Assembly: GCF_015709455.1 (NCBI RefSeq)
Contig: NZ_JADNQW010000005.1
Coordinates: 3,864,001 to 3,928,000 of the forward strand
DNA: 64,000 nt
Direction: 5' to 3'
Source: Methylosinus sp. H3A
GTDB taxonomy: Bacteria > Pseudomonadota > Alphaproteobacteria > Rhizobiales > Beijerinckiaceae
Shown here: positions 56,173 through 64,000 of the stretch, in pieces
How positions within the stretch are numbered: the stretch's first letter is position 1
Layout of the letters: the number at the start of each line of letters is the position of its first letter
Program-made: the position numbers and the translations under genes
The notes under the pieces: generated by a model
Databases searched by the model: none
The model's input: only the letters and a program-made list of their open reading frames with translations
What the model was told of the DNA's origin: nothing

Positions 56173-57048
56173 TTATAGCCTCGCTCCGGCGAACATGCGC
56201 AACGCCGCCGGCGAGACGCCTTGTCGCAGATCGAAATAGCCGGGCCATGGATCGGCGCGTAGCGCGGCGAGGCGGCGCTCCACCTTGTCCAGACAATAGA
56301 AATCGGCGCGCTCGATCCGGGCGAGTTCCTCCCACGAGACGGGCGTCGCCACTGCGGGCGTCTCCCGCGCGCGCGGCGAGAAAGGCGCGACCGCGCTTGC
56401 GCCGCGCTCATTGCGTCGATAGTCGATGTAGATTCGGCCGACGCGTCGCGCCTTGGTCGCCATAGCGGTGAAGCGTCCCGGATCATCCGCCGAAAGACGC
56501 GTCGCCACGCCTTTCGCAAAAGCCGTGAAGGTCGGCCAATCGAGCGCCGCGTCGAGCGGGGCGACGACATGCATTCCCTTGCCGCCGGTAAGCAGCGCGA
56601 AGCTCGCGAGCCCCGCCGCCTCGAGCAGAGCGCGGAAATCGCGGGCGGCGCGCTTCACCTCGTCGAAGGAGACGGAAGGGTCCGGATCGAGATCGAAGAC
56701 GAGGCGATCGGGGCGCTCGAGAGCGTCGACATGGACGCCCCGAATGTGCAGCTCCAGCGCGTCCATCTGCGCCGCGCCTTCGAGGCCGGAGACATCGTCG
56801 ATGACGAGAAATTCTTCGGTCCCGATCAGCGCCGGACGCAGGCCGGGCGGCAGGCCGCGCCGATGATGGCGCTGGAAGAAGCAGCCTTGCGCGGCGCCAT
56901 TGGGACAGCGCAGCAGCGACAGAGGGCGCGCCGCTATATGCGGCAGAGCGAAAGGCGCGACGCGGCGCCAATAGTCGACGAGCCGCTGCTTGGTGACATG
57001 GACAGCGGCCGGATAGAGCGGCTTGTCCGGATTGGTGAGACGGATCAT
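56173..57048 (-). CDS. ligD: LigD-type polymerase/primase domain protein (split from the ligase)
   Basis: This 291-residue archaeo-eukaryotic primase-like enzyme fills gaps in non-homologous end joining. It begins MIRLTNPDKPLYPAAVHVTK and has VFDLDPDPSVSFDEVKRAAR, with the catalytic Asp-x-Asp, LTGGKGMHVVAPLD, RRVGRIYIDYRRNERGASAVAPFSPRAR. The ATG overlaps the stop of the upstream ligase by four bases (ATGA). In most bacteria this domain is fused to the ligase in a single LigD; here the two are separate genes, possibly by a frameshift or natural split. Confidence 0.9.
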   Translation of the reverse strand: MIRLTNPDKPLYPAAVHVTKQRLVDYWRRVAPFALPHIAARPLSLLRCPNGAAQGCFFQRHHRRGLPPGLRPALIGTEEFLVIDDVSGLEGAAQMDALELHIRGVHVDALERPDRLVFDLDPDPSVSFDEVKRAARDFRALLEAAGLASFALLTGGKGMHVVAPLDAALDWPTFTAFAKGVATRLSADDPGRFTAMATKARRVGRIYIDYRRNERGASAVAPFSPRARETPAVATPVSWEELARIERADFYCLDKVERRLAALRADPWPGYFDLRQGVSPAALRMFAGARL

Positions 57049-58595
57049 CCCCCGCCTCCGGGCGTGCGCCGCGGGTCACTGTTTTTCGCTCCACTCTTCA
57101 CCTCGCGCGCGGGCTTGTCCTCGCGCAAGCCGACGAAAACCGGATGACGCAGCAGCCCCTCCTTCGTGCGCTCCGTATAATCGATCTCGACCACGAGTCG
57201 TGGCGCGACATAATGCGCCTGACGCGCGATCTCCGCAGGCAGAGCCACAAAAGGCGACGTCTTGCGTGTGAGCCCACGCAACGCTGCGCCGATCTCAGCG
57301 AGATCGCCATCGGAAAAGCCGGCGCCGACGCGGCCACGATAATGCAAAGCGCCATCGACGAATTCGCCGAGCAGCAGAGAGGCGAAGTCGCGGCCCTTCT
57401 TCGTCGAAGGGCGATAGCCGCCGACGACGAATTCGTCGCGGCCGAGACATTTGACCTTGATCCAGGCGCGCGTGCGCCGCGAGAGATAGGGCCGATCGAT
57501 ACGCTTGGAGACCACGCCCTCCAGCCCCATGCGCCTGCATTCGGCGAGAAAGCGCGCGCCGGCGCCGATCACATGGCCGCTATAGCGTATGGCGGAAGGC
57601 GCCTCCTCCAATAGCGCGGCGAGGCGGGCCTTGCGCTCGATCAGCGGCTCTCGCGAAATGTCCTTTCCGTCCAGCTCCAGCAGATCGAAGGCGTAGAAGA
57701 CGAGCGCGCGCGGGCGCTTCTCCAGCATCTTCTGCAGCAGGCCGAAATCGCTACGGCCGTTTTCGTCCAGCGCGACGATCTCGCCGTCGAGCAGCGCGCT
57801 TCGCATCGGCAATTGCGCGGCGGCTTCGGCGACGCCCGAGAATTTCTTCGTCCAATCGAGGCCGGAGCGCGTAGAAACGCGGCTTCGGCCGCCAGATGTC
57901 GCGACGAGCGCGCGATAGCCGTCGAATTTGATCTCATGCAGCCAATCATCGCCAGCGGGCGGCTCGGCGGCCTGCGTCGCGAGCTGCGGCGCGCGGAATT
58001 TCGGCAAAGGCGGCGGGCGGGCGGCTTTGCCTTCCGCGATCTCCTCGAAGCTGCGGCCGGTCGCGACGCTGCGCATCCATTCATGCGTCGGATCGAGATC
58101 GGCCTCGGCTCGCCCATCCTTCATTTTGACGAGCAGCCAATTGTCCTTCGTCTCGCCGCGCCGGCGGGGCAAGCGCACGAGCGCAAAACCGCCTCGGAGC
58201 CGCTCGCCTTCCAGCGTGAATTCGAGACGCCCCTCCTCGAGGCCGCGGCGCGGATCACCCTTGGGCGTCCAGCGCCCGCGATCCCACAGCATCACCTCTC
58301 CGCCGCCATATTGGCCCTTGGGGATCGTCCCCTCGAAACGCCCATAGTCGAGCGGATGATCCTCCGTGCGCACGGCGAGGCGCTTATCGGCGGGATCGAG
58401 GCTGGGGCCGCGCGTGACGGCCCAGCTTTTCAGCACGCCGTCGAGCTCGAGACGAAAATCGAAATGCAGCCGACGCGCGCGATGCTTCTGCACGACATAG
58501 GCGCCCTGCTCCTTCGTCGGCGCGTCGCCTTCGGGCTCGGTCGTGCGGCGGAAGTCGCGCTTGGCCCGATAGGCCGCGAGCGTCTCGCTCCTCAT
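57045..58595 (-). CDS. ligD: ATP-dependent DNA ligase with phosphoesterase domain (LigD ligase part)
   Basis: This 516-residue protein has an N-terminal phosphoesterase module (residues about 25-165, KHRARRLHFDFRLELDGVLKSWAV, VRTEDHPLDYGRFEGTIP). The adenylation domain carries the active-site Lys in EIKFDGYRALVA (about residue 225), then LLDGEIVALDENG, EGVVSKRIDRPY and an OB-fold (IKVKCLGRDEFVVGGYRPS). It seals double-strand breaks during NHEJ. It lies between ku and the polymerase-domain gene; the ligase and polymerase genes overlap by four bases. Confidence 0.93.
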   Translation of the reverse strand: MRSETLAAYRAKRDFRRTTEPEGDAPTKEQGAYVVQKHRARRLHFDFRLELDGVLKSWAVTRGPSLDPADKRLAVRTEDHPLDYGRFEGTIPKGQYGGGEVMLWDRGRWTPKGDPRRGLEEGRLEFTLEGERLRGGFALVRLPRRRGETKDNWLLVKMKDGRAEADLDPTHEWMRSVATGRSFEEIAEGKAARPPPLPKFRAPQLATQAAEPPAGDDWLHEIKFDGYRALVATSGGRSRVSTRSGLDWTKKFSGVAEAAAQLPMRSALLDGEIVALDENGRSDFGLLQKMLEKRPRALVFYAFDLLELDGKDISREPLIERKARLAALLEEAPSAIRYSGHVIGAGARFLAECRRMGLEGVVSKRIDRPYLSRRTRAWIKVKCLGRDEFVVGGYRPSTKKGRDFASLLLGEFVDGALHYRGRVGAGFSDGDLAEIGAALRGLTRKTSPFVALPAEIARQAHYVAPRLVVEIDYTERTKEGLLRHPVFVGLREDKPAREVKSGAKNSDPRRTPGGGG

Positions 58596-58613
58596 TGCGC
58601 TCCCCCGCGCCGG

Positions 58614-59507
58614 TCAGGCGCGCTTTTTGGCCGCTCCCGTCTTGGTCTCGCTCGTCTTCTTGGCCGGCTTGGCGGCGGGCGAAGCGGCGGCGCGCGCCTT
58701 GCCGCGCGCGGGTCGCGGCGCGCTCTCGCCGACGCTACGCTTCAGAGCCTCGATCAGATCGATGACCTTGCCAGGGCCGCGACGCTCCTCCTCGCCCGTG
58801 GTGACGATCGCGTGGCCTTCGCGCTTGCGCTCGACCAGCGCGCGCAGCGCCTCGGCGTAGGAATCCTTGAACGCCTTGGGATCGAAGGGCGCGGTCTTGC
58901 GCTCGATGAGCTCTGTCGCCAGCGCGACCATTTCGGGGTCGCTCTCGCCTTCGCCGATCTCGGCGAAATAGGGCTCATAGCCGCGAAGCTCATTGGCGTA
59001 GCGCAAAGTCTCGACGAGCAGGCCCTTGCCGAGCGGCGTCACCGCGACGATGCTCTCACGTCCGCGCATGGTGAGACGGCCTATGCCGATCTTATCCGCA
59101 CGGCGCAGCGCCTCGTGTATCACGGCATAGCCCTCGGTCGAGACATCGCCCTCCGGCGCGAGATAATAGGGCTTGTCGAAATAGCGCGGATCGATCTCCT
59201 CGCGTCCGACGAATTGCACCAGCTCGATCGCCTTGCCGCTGTCGAGCTTGATCTCGTCGAGCTCGTCCGGCTCCAGCACGACATAAGAATCGTCGCCGAT
59301 CTCGAAGCCTTTGACGATATCGGCGGAGTCGATCGGACCGACGCCGGGCACGACCTTCTCATAGCGCACGCGCTTGCCCGAGGGCTTGTGGATCTGATGC
59401 AGCGCCATGGTCTGGGCGCTCGACGTCGCCGCATAGAGCTCGACGCCGATAGAGACGAGAGAGAGCCGCAGATAGCCCTGCCAATAAGCGCGCGCGCGAG
59501 GAGCCAT
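58614..59507 (-). CDS. ku: Non-homologous end-joining protein Ku
   Basis: This 297-residue protein has the bacterial Ku core: YWQGYLRLSLVSIGVELYAAT, ALHQIHKPSGKRVRYEKVVPG, VLEPDELDEIKLDSGKAIELVQFV, YFDKPYYLAPEG, REGHAIVTTGEEERRGPG-like C-terminal arm, and a Lys/Ala-rich tail. It forms a ring on DNA ends and recruits LigD. The ATG at 59507 was chosen because upstream in-frame sequence is not Ku-like. It is the first of a ku-ligD-ligD set, 18 bases from the ligase. Confidence 0.95.
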   Translation of the reverse strand: MAPRARAYWQGYLRLSLVSIGVELYAATSSAQTMALHQIHKPSGKRVRYEKVVPGVGPIDSADIVKGFEIGDDSYVVLEPDELDEIKLDSGKAIELVQFVGREEIDPRYFDKPYYLAPEGDVSTEGYAVIHEALRRADKIGIGRLTMRGRESIVAVTPLGKGLLVETLRYANELRGYEPYFAEIGEGESDPEMVALATELIERKTAPFDPKAFKDSYAEALRALVERKREGHAIVTTGEEERRGPGKVIDLIEALKRSVGESAPRPARGKARAAASPAAKPAKKTSETKTGAAKKRA

Positions 59508-59535
59508 GAGGGGAGACCTTTGTTCGTTCTCCCTT

Positions 59536-60435
59536 TCATCTAGCGCCGCGTCGCGCGCGGACGATGGCGGCGTTGAGCTCGCCGCCATAGATGAAGATGA
59601 CGCCAGAGAAATAGAGGAAGACGAGCGCGATCATCGCCGAGGCGAGGCCCGCGTAAGTGAGCGCATAGCGATCCGAGAAGGCCGCGAGATAGCGGCCGAA
59701 GGCGGCGCCGGCGACGAGCCACAGCAAAAGCGTCGCCAACACGCCCGGCGCTATGTCGCGAAAGCGCCGCCGCCCCGCCGGCAGCCAAATGTGAATGGCC
59801 AAGAGCGTGAGCGCCAGAATCAGAGTGGCGAGGCCGTAGCGCGCCAGCGTCACCATCGTCTCGAAGGGCTCGAACCAGTCGAGATAGCGCGCCGCCGCAT
59901 CGGTGATGAGCGGGCCGAGCACGACCAGAACCGAGAGCGCGAGCAGAGCCACGGCGCTGCCGACCACATAGAGGATCGACTCGAGCCGCAGCAGCCACCA
60001 GCTGCGCGTCTCTTCCGTCTCATAGGCGCGATTGAGGCCGATGCGCAGGCTCTCGAGGCCGCTGGAGGCGAAATAGACGGCAAAGAGCGCGCCGAAGGTG
60101 AGCGTGCCGCCCCGCGGCGTCGTCGCGACGCGCCGGATTTCCCCTGCGATGGGCTCCGCGACCTCGGGCGGCCAGGCGTCGAGCAGCAGCCGGCCGGCCT
60201 CGTCGGCGAGGCTCTTGGAGCCGATGAGGCCGGCGAGCGCCGTCACCACGATGAGAAAGGGAAACAGCGACATCAGCGTCGACAGGGCGATATGGCTCGC
60301 TATTGCGAAGCCGTCGCGTTCGACGAAATGCAGAAAGGCGTCGAGCGGAATGCGCAATAGCGCGGGCAGGCGCTCGGCCCGCGGGGCCAGCGGCCCGAGG
60401 GCGCGCCGGAAAACGTCTTTCTCGACTTCGTCCAA
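59536..60435 (-). CDS. YihY/BrkB family membrane protein
   Basis: This 299-residue protein of the YihY family has six or so helices and marks such as RDGFAIASHIALSTLMSLFPFLIV, RGGTLTFGALFAVYFASSGLESLRIGLNRAYE, LIGSKSLADEAGRLLLDAWP, and LASAMIALVFLYFSGVIFIYGGELNAAI. The start is TTG at 60435 with a GGGGAAG site; a much longer upstream frame is rejected. Earlier claims of RNase activity for the family (RNase BN) are considered wrong. It precedes ku on the same strand. Confidence 0.85.
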   Translation of the reverse strand: MDEVEKDVFRRALGPLAPRAERLPALLRIPLDAFLHFVERDGFAIASHIALSTLMSLFPFLIVVTALAGLIGSKSLADEAGRLLLDAWPPEVAEPIAGEIRRVATTPRGGTLTFGALFAVYFASSGLESLRIGLNRAYETEETRSWWLLRLESILYVVGSAVALLALSVLVVLGPLITDAAARYLDWFEPFETMVTLARYGLATLILALTLLAIHIWLPAGRRRFRDIAPGVLATLLLWLVAGAAFGRYLAAFSDRYALTYAGLASAMIALVFLYFSGVIFIYGGELNAAIVRARRGAR

Positions 60436-60571
60436 GGCGCTGCTTCCCCGCGCTGTCCGCCCGAGGGAATATAGCGCCGCGCGGCGCCGGATGGGCAGCA
60501 ACTTTCGCCGCCCGACGACGTTGACGACAATATGCGGCGGCGACGCTCCCGCGCCGTCGCCGCCAGCTTCC

Positions 60572-60748
60572 TCAGACGCCGCGACGCAGCACGCCGCCGA
60601 CGAGGGCGACGATGAAGAGCACGACGGCCACCCAGAACAATATGCGCGCGGCCTCCACCGCCGTGCCGGCGACGCCGCCGAAGCCGAAGAAGGCCGCAAT
60701 CAGACCGACCACCAAAAAGACGATGGCCCAGCGCAGAAGATCACTCAT
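60572..60748 (-). CDS. DUF1328 (YtjA-like) small membrane protein
   Basis: This 58-residue protein has two transmembrane helices: residues 6-30 (WAIVFLVVGLIAAFFGFGGVAG) and 34-53 (ARILFWVAVVLFIVALVGG), with a C-terminal RRGV. The family is widespread in proteobacteria, often stress-induced, and of unknown function. GGGGAG lies before the ATG. It is divergent from nuoD. Confidence 0.88.
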   Translation of the reverse strand: MSDLLRWAIVFLVVGLIAAFFGFGGVAGTAVEAARILFWVAVVLFIVALVGGVLRRGV

Positions 60749-60826
60749 CTCTTTCTCCCCTGATCGAGGATCGACCAGGGATAACGTCGGCGCGTCGATC
60801 CGGTTTCCGTCCCTGAGGGCGCGCAG

Positions 60827-62041
60827 ATGAGCCTCGGCCACAGAACGCAGTCCAGCCTTCGCTCGGAACGCAGCTTCACCCTGAACTTCGGCCCGGTGCA
60901 TCCGGCCGCGCATGGCGTGCTGCGGCTGGTGCTGGAGCTCGACGGCGAGGTCGTCTCCCATGTCGATCCGCATGTCGGCTTCCTGCATCGCGGCACCGAG
61001 AAGCTCATAGAGGATAAGACCTATCTGCAGGCCCTGCCCTATTTCGACCGGCTCGATTATGTCGCGCCGATCAATCAAGAGCACGCCTTCTGCCTCGCCG
61101 CCGAGCGCCTGCTCGGCCTCGAGATTCCAAAGCGCGCGCAACTCATACGCGTCCTCTATTGCGAGATCGGACGGCTGCTCTCGCATCTGCTCAACATCAC
61201 GACGCAGGCCTCCGATTGCGGCGCGCTGACGCCCAATCTCTGGGGCTTCGAGGAGCGCGAGAAACTGATGGGCTTCTATGAGCGCGCATCCGGCGCGCGC
61301 ATGCACGCCTGCTATTTCCGCATCGGCGGCGTGCATCAGGATCTTCCCACCGCGCTCCTCGACGATATCGAGGCTTTTTGCGCACCCTTCCTCGCGGTCT
61401 GCGACGATCTCGAAGGGCTGCTCACCGACAATCGCATCTTCAAGCAGCGCAACGCCGACATAGGCGTGGTGACGCTGGAGGAGGCCTGGAGTCTCGGCTT
61501 TTCCGGCGTGTTCCTGCGGGCCTGCGGCGCGCAATGGGACTTACGCAAGGCGCAGCCCTACGAATGCTACGAGGAGCTGGATTTCGCCATTCCGGTCGGG
61601 CGCCACGGCGATTGCTACGATCGCTATTGCGTGCGCATGGCCGAGATGCGCCAGTCCGCGCATCTGATGCGGCAGTGCGTCGCCCTGCTGCGCGCGCCGG
61701 AAGGCCGCACCCCGATCGCCGTCGACGATCACAAAGTCACACCGCCGGCGCGCGGCGTCATGAAGCGCTCGATGGAGGCGACGATCGAGCATTTCAAACT
61801 CTTCAGCGAAGGGATTCACGTTCCGCCGGGCGAAGTCTACGCCGCCGTGGAGGCGCCCAAGGGCGAGTTCGGCGTCTATCTCGTCGCCGACGGATCGAAC
61901 CGCCCCTATCGCTGCAAGATCCGTGCGCCCTCTTTCGCTCATCTCGCGGCGACGGACCGTCTCTCGACGGGCCATATGCTCGCCGATGTCGCGGCCATAG
62001 TCGGCTCGCTCGATATCGTGTTCGGCGAGATCGATCGCTAG
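60827..62041 (+). CDS. nuoD: NADH-quinone oxidoreductase subunit D (solitary copy)
   Basis: This 404-residue 49-kDa type subunit of complex I sits near the quinone site. Conserved stretches: [95 protein letters not shown], and the C-terminal [25 protein letters not shown]. The protein looks complete. Complex I genes normally form a nuoA-N operon; here it stands alone between DUF1328 and a pterin dehydratase, so it may be a second copy or one part of a scattered set. Confidence 0.9.
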   Translation: MSLGHRTQSSLRSERSFTLNFGPVHPAAHGVLRLVLELDGEVVSHVDPHVGFLHRGTEKLIEDKTYLQALPYFDRLDYVAPINQEHAFCLAAERLLGLEIPKRAQLIRVLYCEIGRLLSHLLNITTQASDCGALTPNLWGFEEREKLMGFYERASGARMHACYFRIGGVHQDLPTALLDDIEAFCAPFLAVCDDLEGLLTDNRIFKQRNADIGVVTLEEAWSLGFSGVFLRACGAQWDLRKAQPYECYEELDFAIPVGRHGDCYDRYCVRMAEMRQSAHLMRQCVALLRAPEGRTPIAVDDHKVTPPARGVMKRSMEATIEHFKLFSEGIHVPPGEVYAAVEAPKGEFGVYLVADGSNRPYRCKIRAPSFAHLAATDRLSTGHMLADVAAIVGSLDIVFGEIDR

Positions 62042-62063
62042 ACGCGTCTCGATTTTTTCGGTG

Positions 62064-62084
62064 GGAGCGAATTTTGGTCGCTCG
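62064..62084. repeat. Copy 2 of the short GGAGCGAATT...TCGCTC hairpin repeat
   Basis: A 21-base sequence with inverted ends, 19 of 21 bases like that at 50532, here between nuoD and the pterin dehydratase. Such short intergenic palindromes can occur in families within a genome. Confidence 0.4.
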
Positions 62085-62101
62085 TCGAAAGGAGGCTCCA
62101 A

Positions 62102-62467
62102 ATGCCGACGACGCTCGCAGAAAAGACCTGCACACCCTGCCGCGGCGGCGTTCCGCCCCTGGAGCGCGCCGAGGCCGAGGCGTTGCTCGCACAGGCGCCG
62201 GACTGGGCGCTGCTCGACGAGGCGCGCCGCATAGAGCGCGGCTTCCGCTTCGGCAATTTCCGCGAGGCGGCGGAATTCGTGCGGCAAATCGGCGAATTGG
62301 CCGAGGCGGAGGGCCATCATCCCGACATCGCCTTCGGCTGGGGCTATGCGACGATCTCGCTGCAGACGAAGAAGATCAGAGGTTTGCACGAGAACGACGT
62401 CATCATGGCGACAAAGATCGACCGCATCTTCTCGCACTGGCGCGGTCTGCCGGCGGGCCGCATGTGA
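62102..62467 (+). CDS. Pterin-4-alpha-carbinolamine dehydratase
   Basis: This 121-residue enzyme dehydrates 4a-hydroxytetrahydropterin, supporting pterin-dependent hydroxylases, and in bacteria may also serve other roles. The family core AEAEGHHPDIAFGWGYATISLQTK has the catalytic His pair; the front has ALLAQAPDWALLDEARRIERGFRFGNFREAAEFV. AAAGGAGG sits before the ATG. No phenylalanine hydroxylase gene is close. Confidence 0.92.
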   Translation: MPTTLAEKTCTPCRGGVPPLERAEAEALLAQAPDWALLDEARRIERGFRFGNFREAAEFVRQIGELAEAEGHHPDIAFGWGYATISLQTKKIRGLHENDVIMATKIDRIFSHWRGLPAGRM

Positions 62468-62530
62468 CGATGCAGGAGACGCGCGACGCCTTTTCAAACG
62501 CTCCCCGCTCTAGTAGACGTCCGTGACGCG

Positions 62531-62575
<45 letters not shown>

Positions 62576-62666
62576 GGTCTTGAAACGGAAAGGCGATTCG
62601 GATCATAAGCTTAAGCGCCGTCCGGCTCGGCCGAGCACCGGATAGGCACCGAGAACGAGGCAGATT

Positions 62667-62743
62667 GTCCCGGTAGCTCAGCAGGATAGAGCACAGGTTT
62701 CCTAAACCTGGGGTCAGGGGTTCGACTCCCTTCCGGGACGCCA
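62667..62743 (+). tRNA. tRNA-Arg (anticodon CCU), with encoded CCA
   Basis: The cloverleaf is clear: acceptor GTCCCGG pairs with CCGGGAC, D arm GCTC...GAGC, anticodon stem CAGGT / ACCTG around loop TTCCTAA (anticodon CCT at 62701-62703), T arm with GGGGTTCGACTCCC, discriminator G and CCA at 62741-62743. It reads AGG codons. tRNA genes are common integration sites, and the DNA after this one differs in base composition from that before it. Confidence 0.96.
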
Positions 62744-62961
62744 TAATCCTCGTTCGCTCTCCTCAGAGACCGCTCCTTTTCCGTGGGAACCGCTGTAATG
62801 CATATGCTTGAGAGCCTGCCTCTCGGTATCCTGAGCTTATGGGGCTCGGTCGCATTCTGATTCGGCTGGCCGCCGTTGCAACAAAGGTAACGCTACGATC
62901 CGGCACCCGAACGACCTGGACTAGAGTATGGGCGAGAGAACAAAGATAGAAGGGTGCAAGC

Positions 62962-64000
62962 ATGCCAGCCGATGCGGCAAATTTGTTCGACAACTCATCG
63001 TTGTTTCCCGATGAAACCCTCCCCGGAAAGCCTCGCGCCAATTCGAATCTCGGGCTCACGTTCCGTGACAGCAAGAGATTACCGGTTCACGGCTGGTATC
63101 CTTACGTCGAGGGGTTCTCAGCACGTTACATCGAAGATCTTGTGCGTGCGCATAACAGCGACGGCATCGTGTATGACCCATTCGGAGGGAGCGGGACGGT
63201 AAACTTGATTTCATCTCTTATGGGCGTTCCGAGCGCATTCTCGGAAGCTAACCCCTTCATGCGTTTCGTTGCCGAAACGAAAGTGAATGCTCGCCATATT
63301 GCACGTCTCCGGTTCGCTGAATTTGAGCGATGCGCCTCCGCTTTTAGAACCTGGGCCTACAGTCCAGATTTTCATCGTTCGGTGCGCGAACAGAGCCTTT
63401 CCGACTATTTCACAGCTTTCGAGGGCAGAGACTTCTTTGCGGAAAAGGACATCCGCGAACTCCAGGTGCTGCGTGACGCAGCGCGCGTGATCGGTTCCGA
63501 CAACGCAGCTTTTCGTGACCTGTTACTGCTCGCGGTTGCCTCAGTGACTGTAGCCTGCTCTCACATGACTCGACGCGCCGACCTGCGACGACGCAGAGTG
63601 GACGAATACAAAGGGCGCGTTGTAGATGTTCGCGGCGCAGTTATAGAAAAACTCGCTTCGATCGAGCGAGACATACGTGTCACGCCCGCCCACTATGCGC
63701 CAGCTCTTTTCGCTTCCGCAGATTGTCGTCAATCGGTCGAGCAACTACGTGGCGAAGCGGGACTGATCCTCACGTCACCCCCTTATCTGAATGGCACCAG
63801 CTACATTCGTAACACCAAACTTGAGCTTTGGTTGACCGGCTTCATTCGTTCTGAACGCGAGCTTTCCCAGCTCAATAAGACATGCATGGTTTGCGGCATC
63901 AGCAATGTTGTCAAAGGACGCCCGGCCGAGCACCGATTTGGCGCTGTAGAGGCGGTCGCTATCGAGCTCGATCGGGTCAGCCCCGACCTACGCATTCCAG
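62962..64000 (+). CDS. DNA methyltransferase, C-terminus outside the window
   Basis: A frame begins at the ATG at 62962 (AAGGG nine bases upstream) and stays open to the end, 346 codons. Motif I of amino-methyltransferases is DPFGGSGTV at residues 72-80, preceded by GWYPYVEGFSARYIEDL. Motif IV is TSPPYLNGTSYIRNTKLEL at 271. The order motif I, long insert, motif IV suggests an alpha-type N6/N4 enzyme; the recognition site is unknown. Base composition is lower in GC (48% at 63241-63300) and codon use is unlike upstream genes, so it is probably acquired, likely part of a restriction-modification or defence island. Confidence 0.85.
   Translation, partial: MPADAANLFDNSSLFPDETLPGKPRANSNLGLTFRDSKRLPVHGWYPYVEGFSARYIEDLVRAHNSDGIVYDPFGGSGTVNLISSLMGVPSAFSEANPFMRFVAETKVNARHIARLRFAEFERCASAFRTWAYSPDFHRSVREQSLSDYFTAFEGRDFFAEKDIRELQVLRDAARVIGSDNAAFRDLLLLAVASVTVACSHMTRRADLRRRRVDEYKGRVVDVRGAVIEKLASIERDIRVTPAHYAPALFASADCRQSVEQLRGEAGLILTSPPYLNGTSYIRNTKLELWLTGFIRSERELSQLNKTCMVCGISNVVKGRPAEHRFGAVEAVAIELDRVSPDLRIP

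Overview
The window comes from a high-GC alphaproteobacterial methanotroph of the Methylosinus/Methylocystis group (type II, Hyphomicrobiales). The main evidence is a complete pmoCAB operon for particulate methane monooxygenase (19686-22931, minus strand). PmoC, PmoA and PmoB are 256, 252 and 431 residues, all copper ligands are present, and the PmoA matches the usual type II sequence. TrcR (DUF1013), the GatCA pair, RuvX and other housekeeping genes also fit an alphaproteobacterium. Most genes are GC-rich with strong Shine-Dalgarno sites. Two places depart from this: the middle of an RloA-like ATPase gene (about 41340-41950) and the right end after a tRNA-Arg gene (62763-64000).

Layout. 1-10330: housekeeping genes (gatA partial, gatC, ruvX, dprA, plsY, xth), two regulators and several small or membrane proteins. 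10656-23285: the copper/methane region. It holds a PmoD-like protein, Fe-superoxide dismutase, an aminotransferase, a GT87-type membrane protein, then on the minus strand pmoC-pmoA-pmoB, a strong terminator, and a copper-handling operon pmoD-copC-(CopD + cytochrome c + SCO-like fusion)-PCuAC-like. 23517-29528: a periplasmic redox/phosphoesterase cluster with a PF04185 phosphoesterase, two divergent di-haem peroxidases, a twin-arginine calcineurin-like phosphoesterase, a SoxA-like cytochrome and a Cys-rich small secreted protein. 29534-40705: PanE-like reductase, guaB, an ABC exporter, trcR, topA. 40828-42768: an RloA/RloB (AbiL-like) pair, probably phage defence. 42776-52782: a TadG-like protein, RNase R, an exported tandem nitrilase-like protein, rpmG, a strongly folded intergenic region that may be an RNA gene, kdsB, pheA and a HIT protein. 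52789-60748: acyltransferase, DUF3175, CBS and MgtC-type proteins, and a non-homologous end-joining set (LigD polymerase, LigD ligase and Ku as three adjacent genes) followed by YihY and DUF1328 proteins. 60827-64000: a solitary nuoD, a pterin carbinolamine dehydratase, a broken tRNA copy, an intact tRNA-Arg(CCU) and the start of a lower-GC segment with a truncated DNA methyltransferase.

How the genes work together. The pMMO genes and the copper operon below them point to one job: delivering copper to the membrane/periplasmic methane monooxygenase. The separate PmoD-like protein at 10656 keeps the C-x9-H-x13-C spacing of PmoD but has lost the methionines. The least explained unit is the operon 26562-29528, where a MauG/MbnH-type di-haem enzyme travels with a phosphoesterase, a cytochrome and a short CxxC-x4-CxxC protein. 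All functions here are assigned from sequence reading alone; no database search was run.
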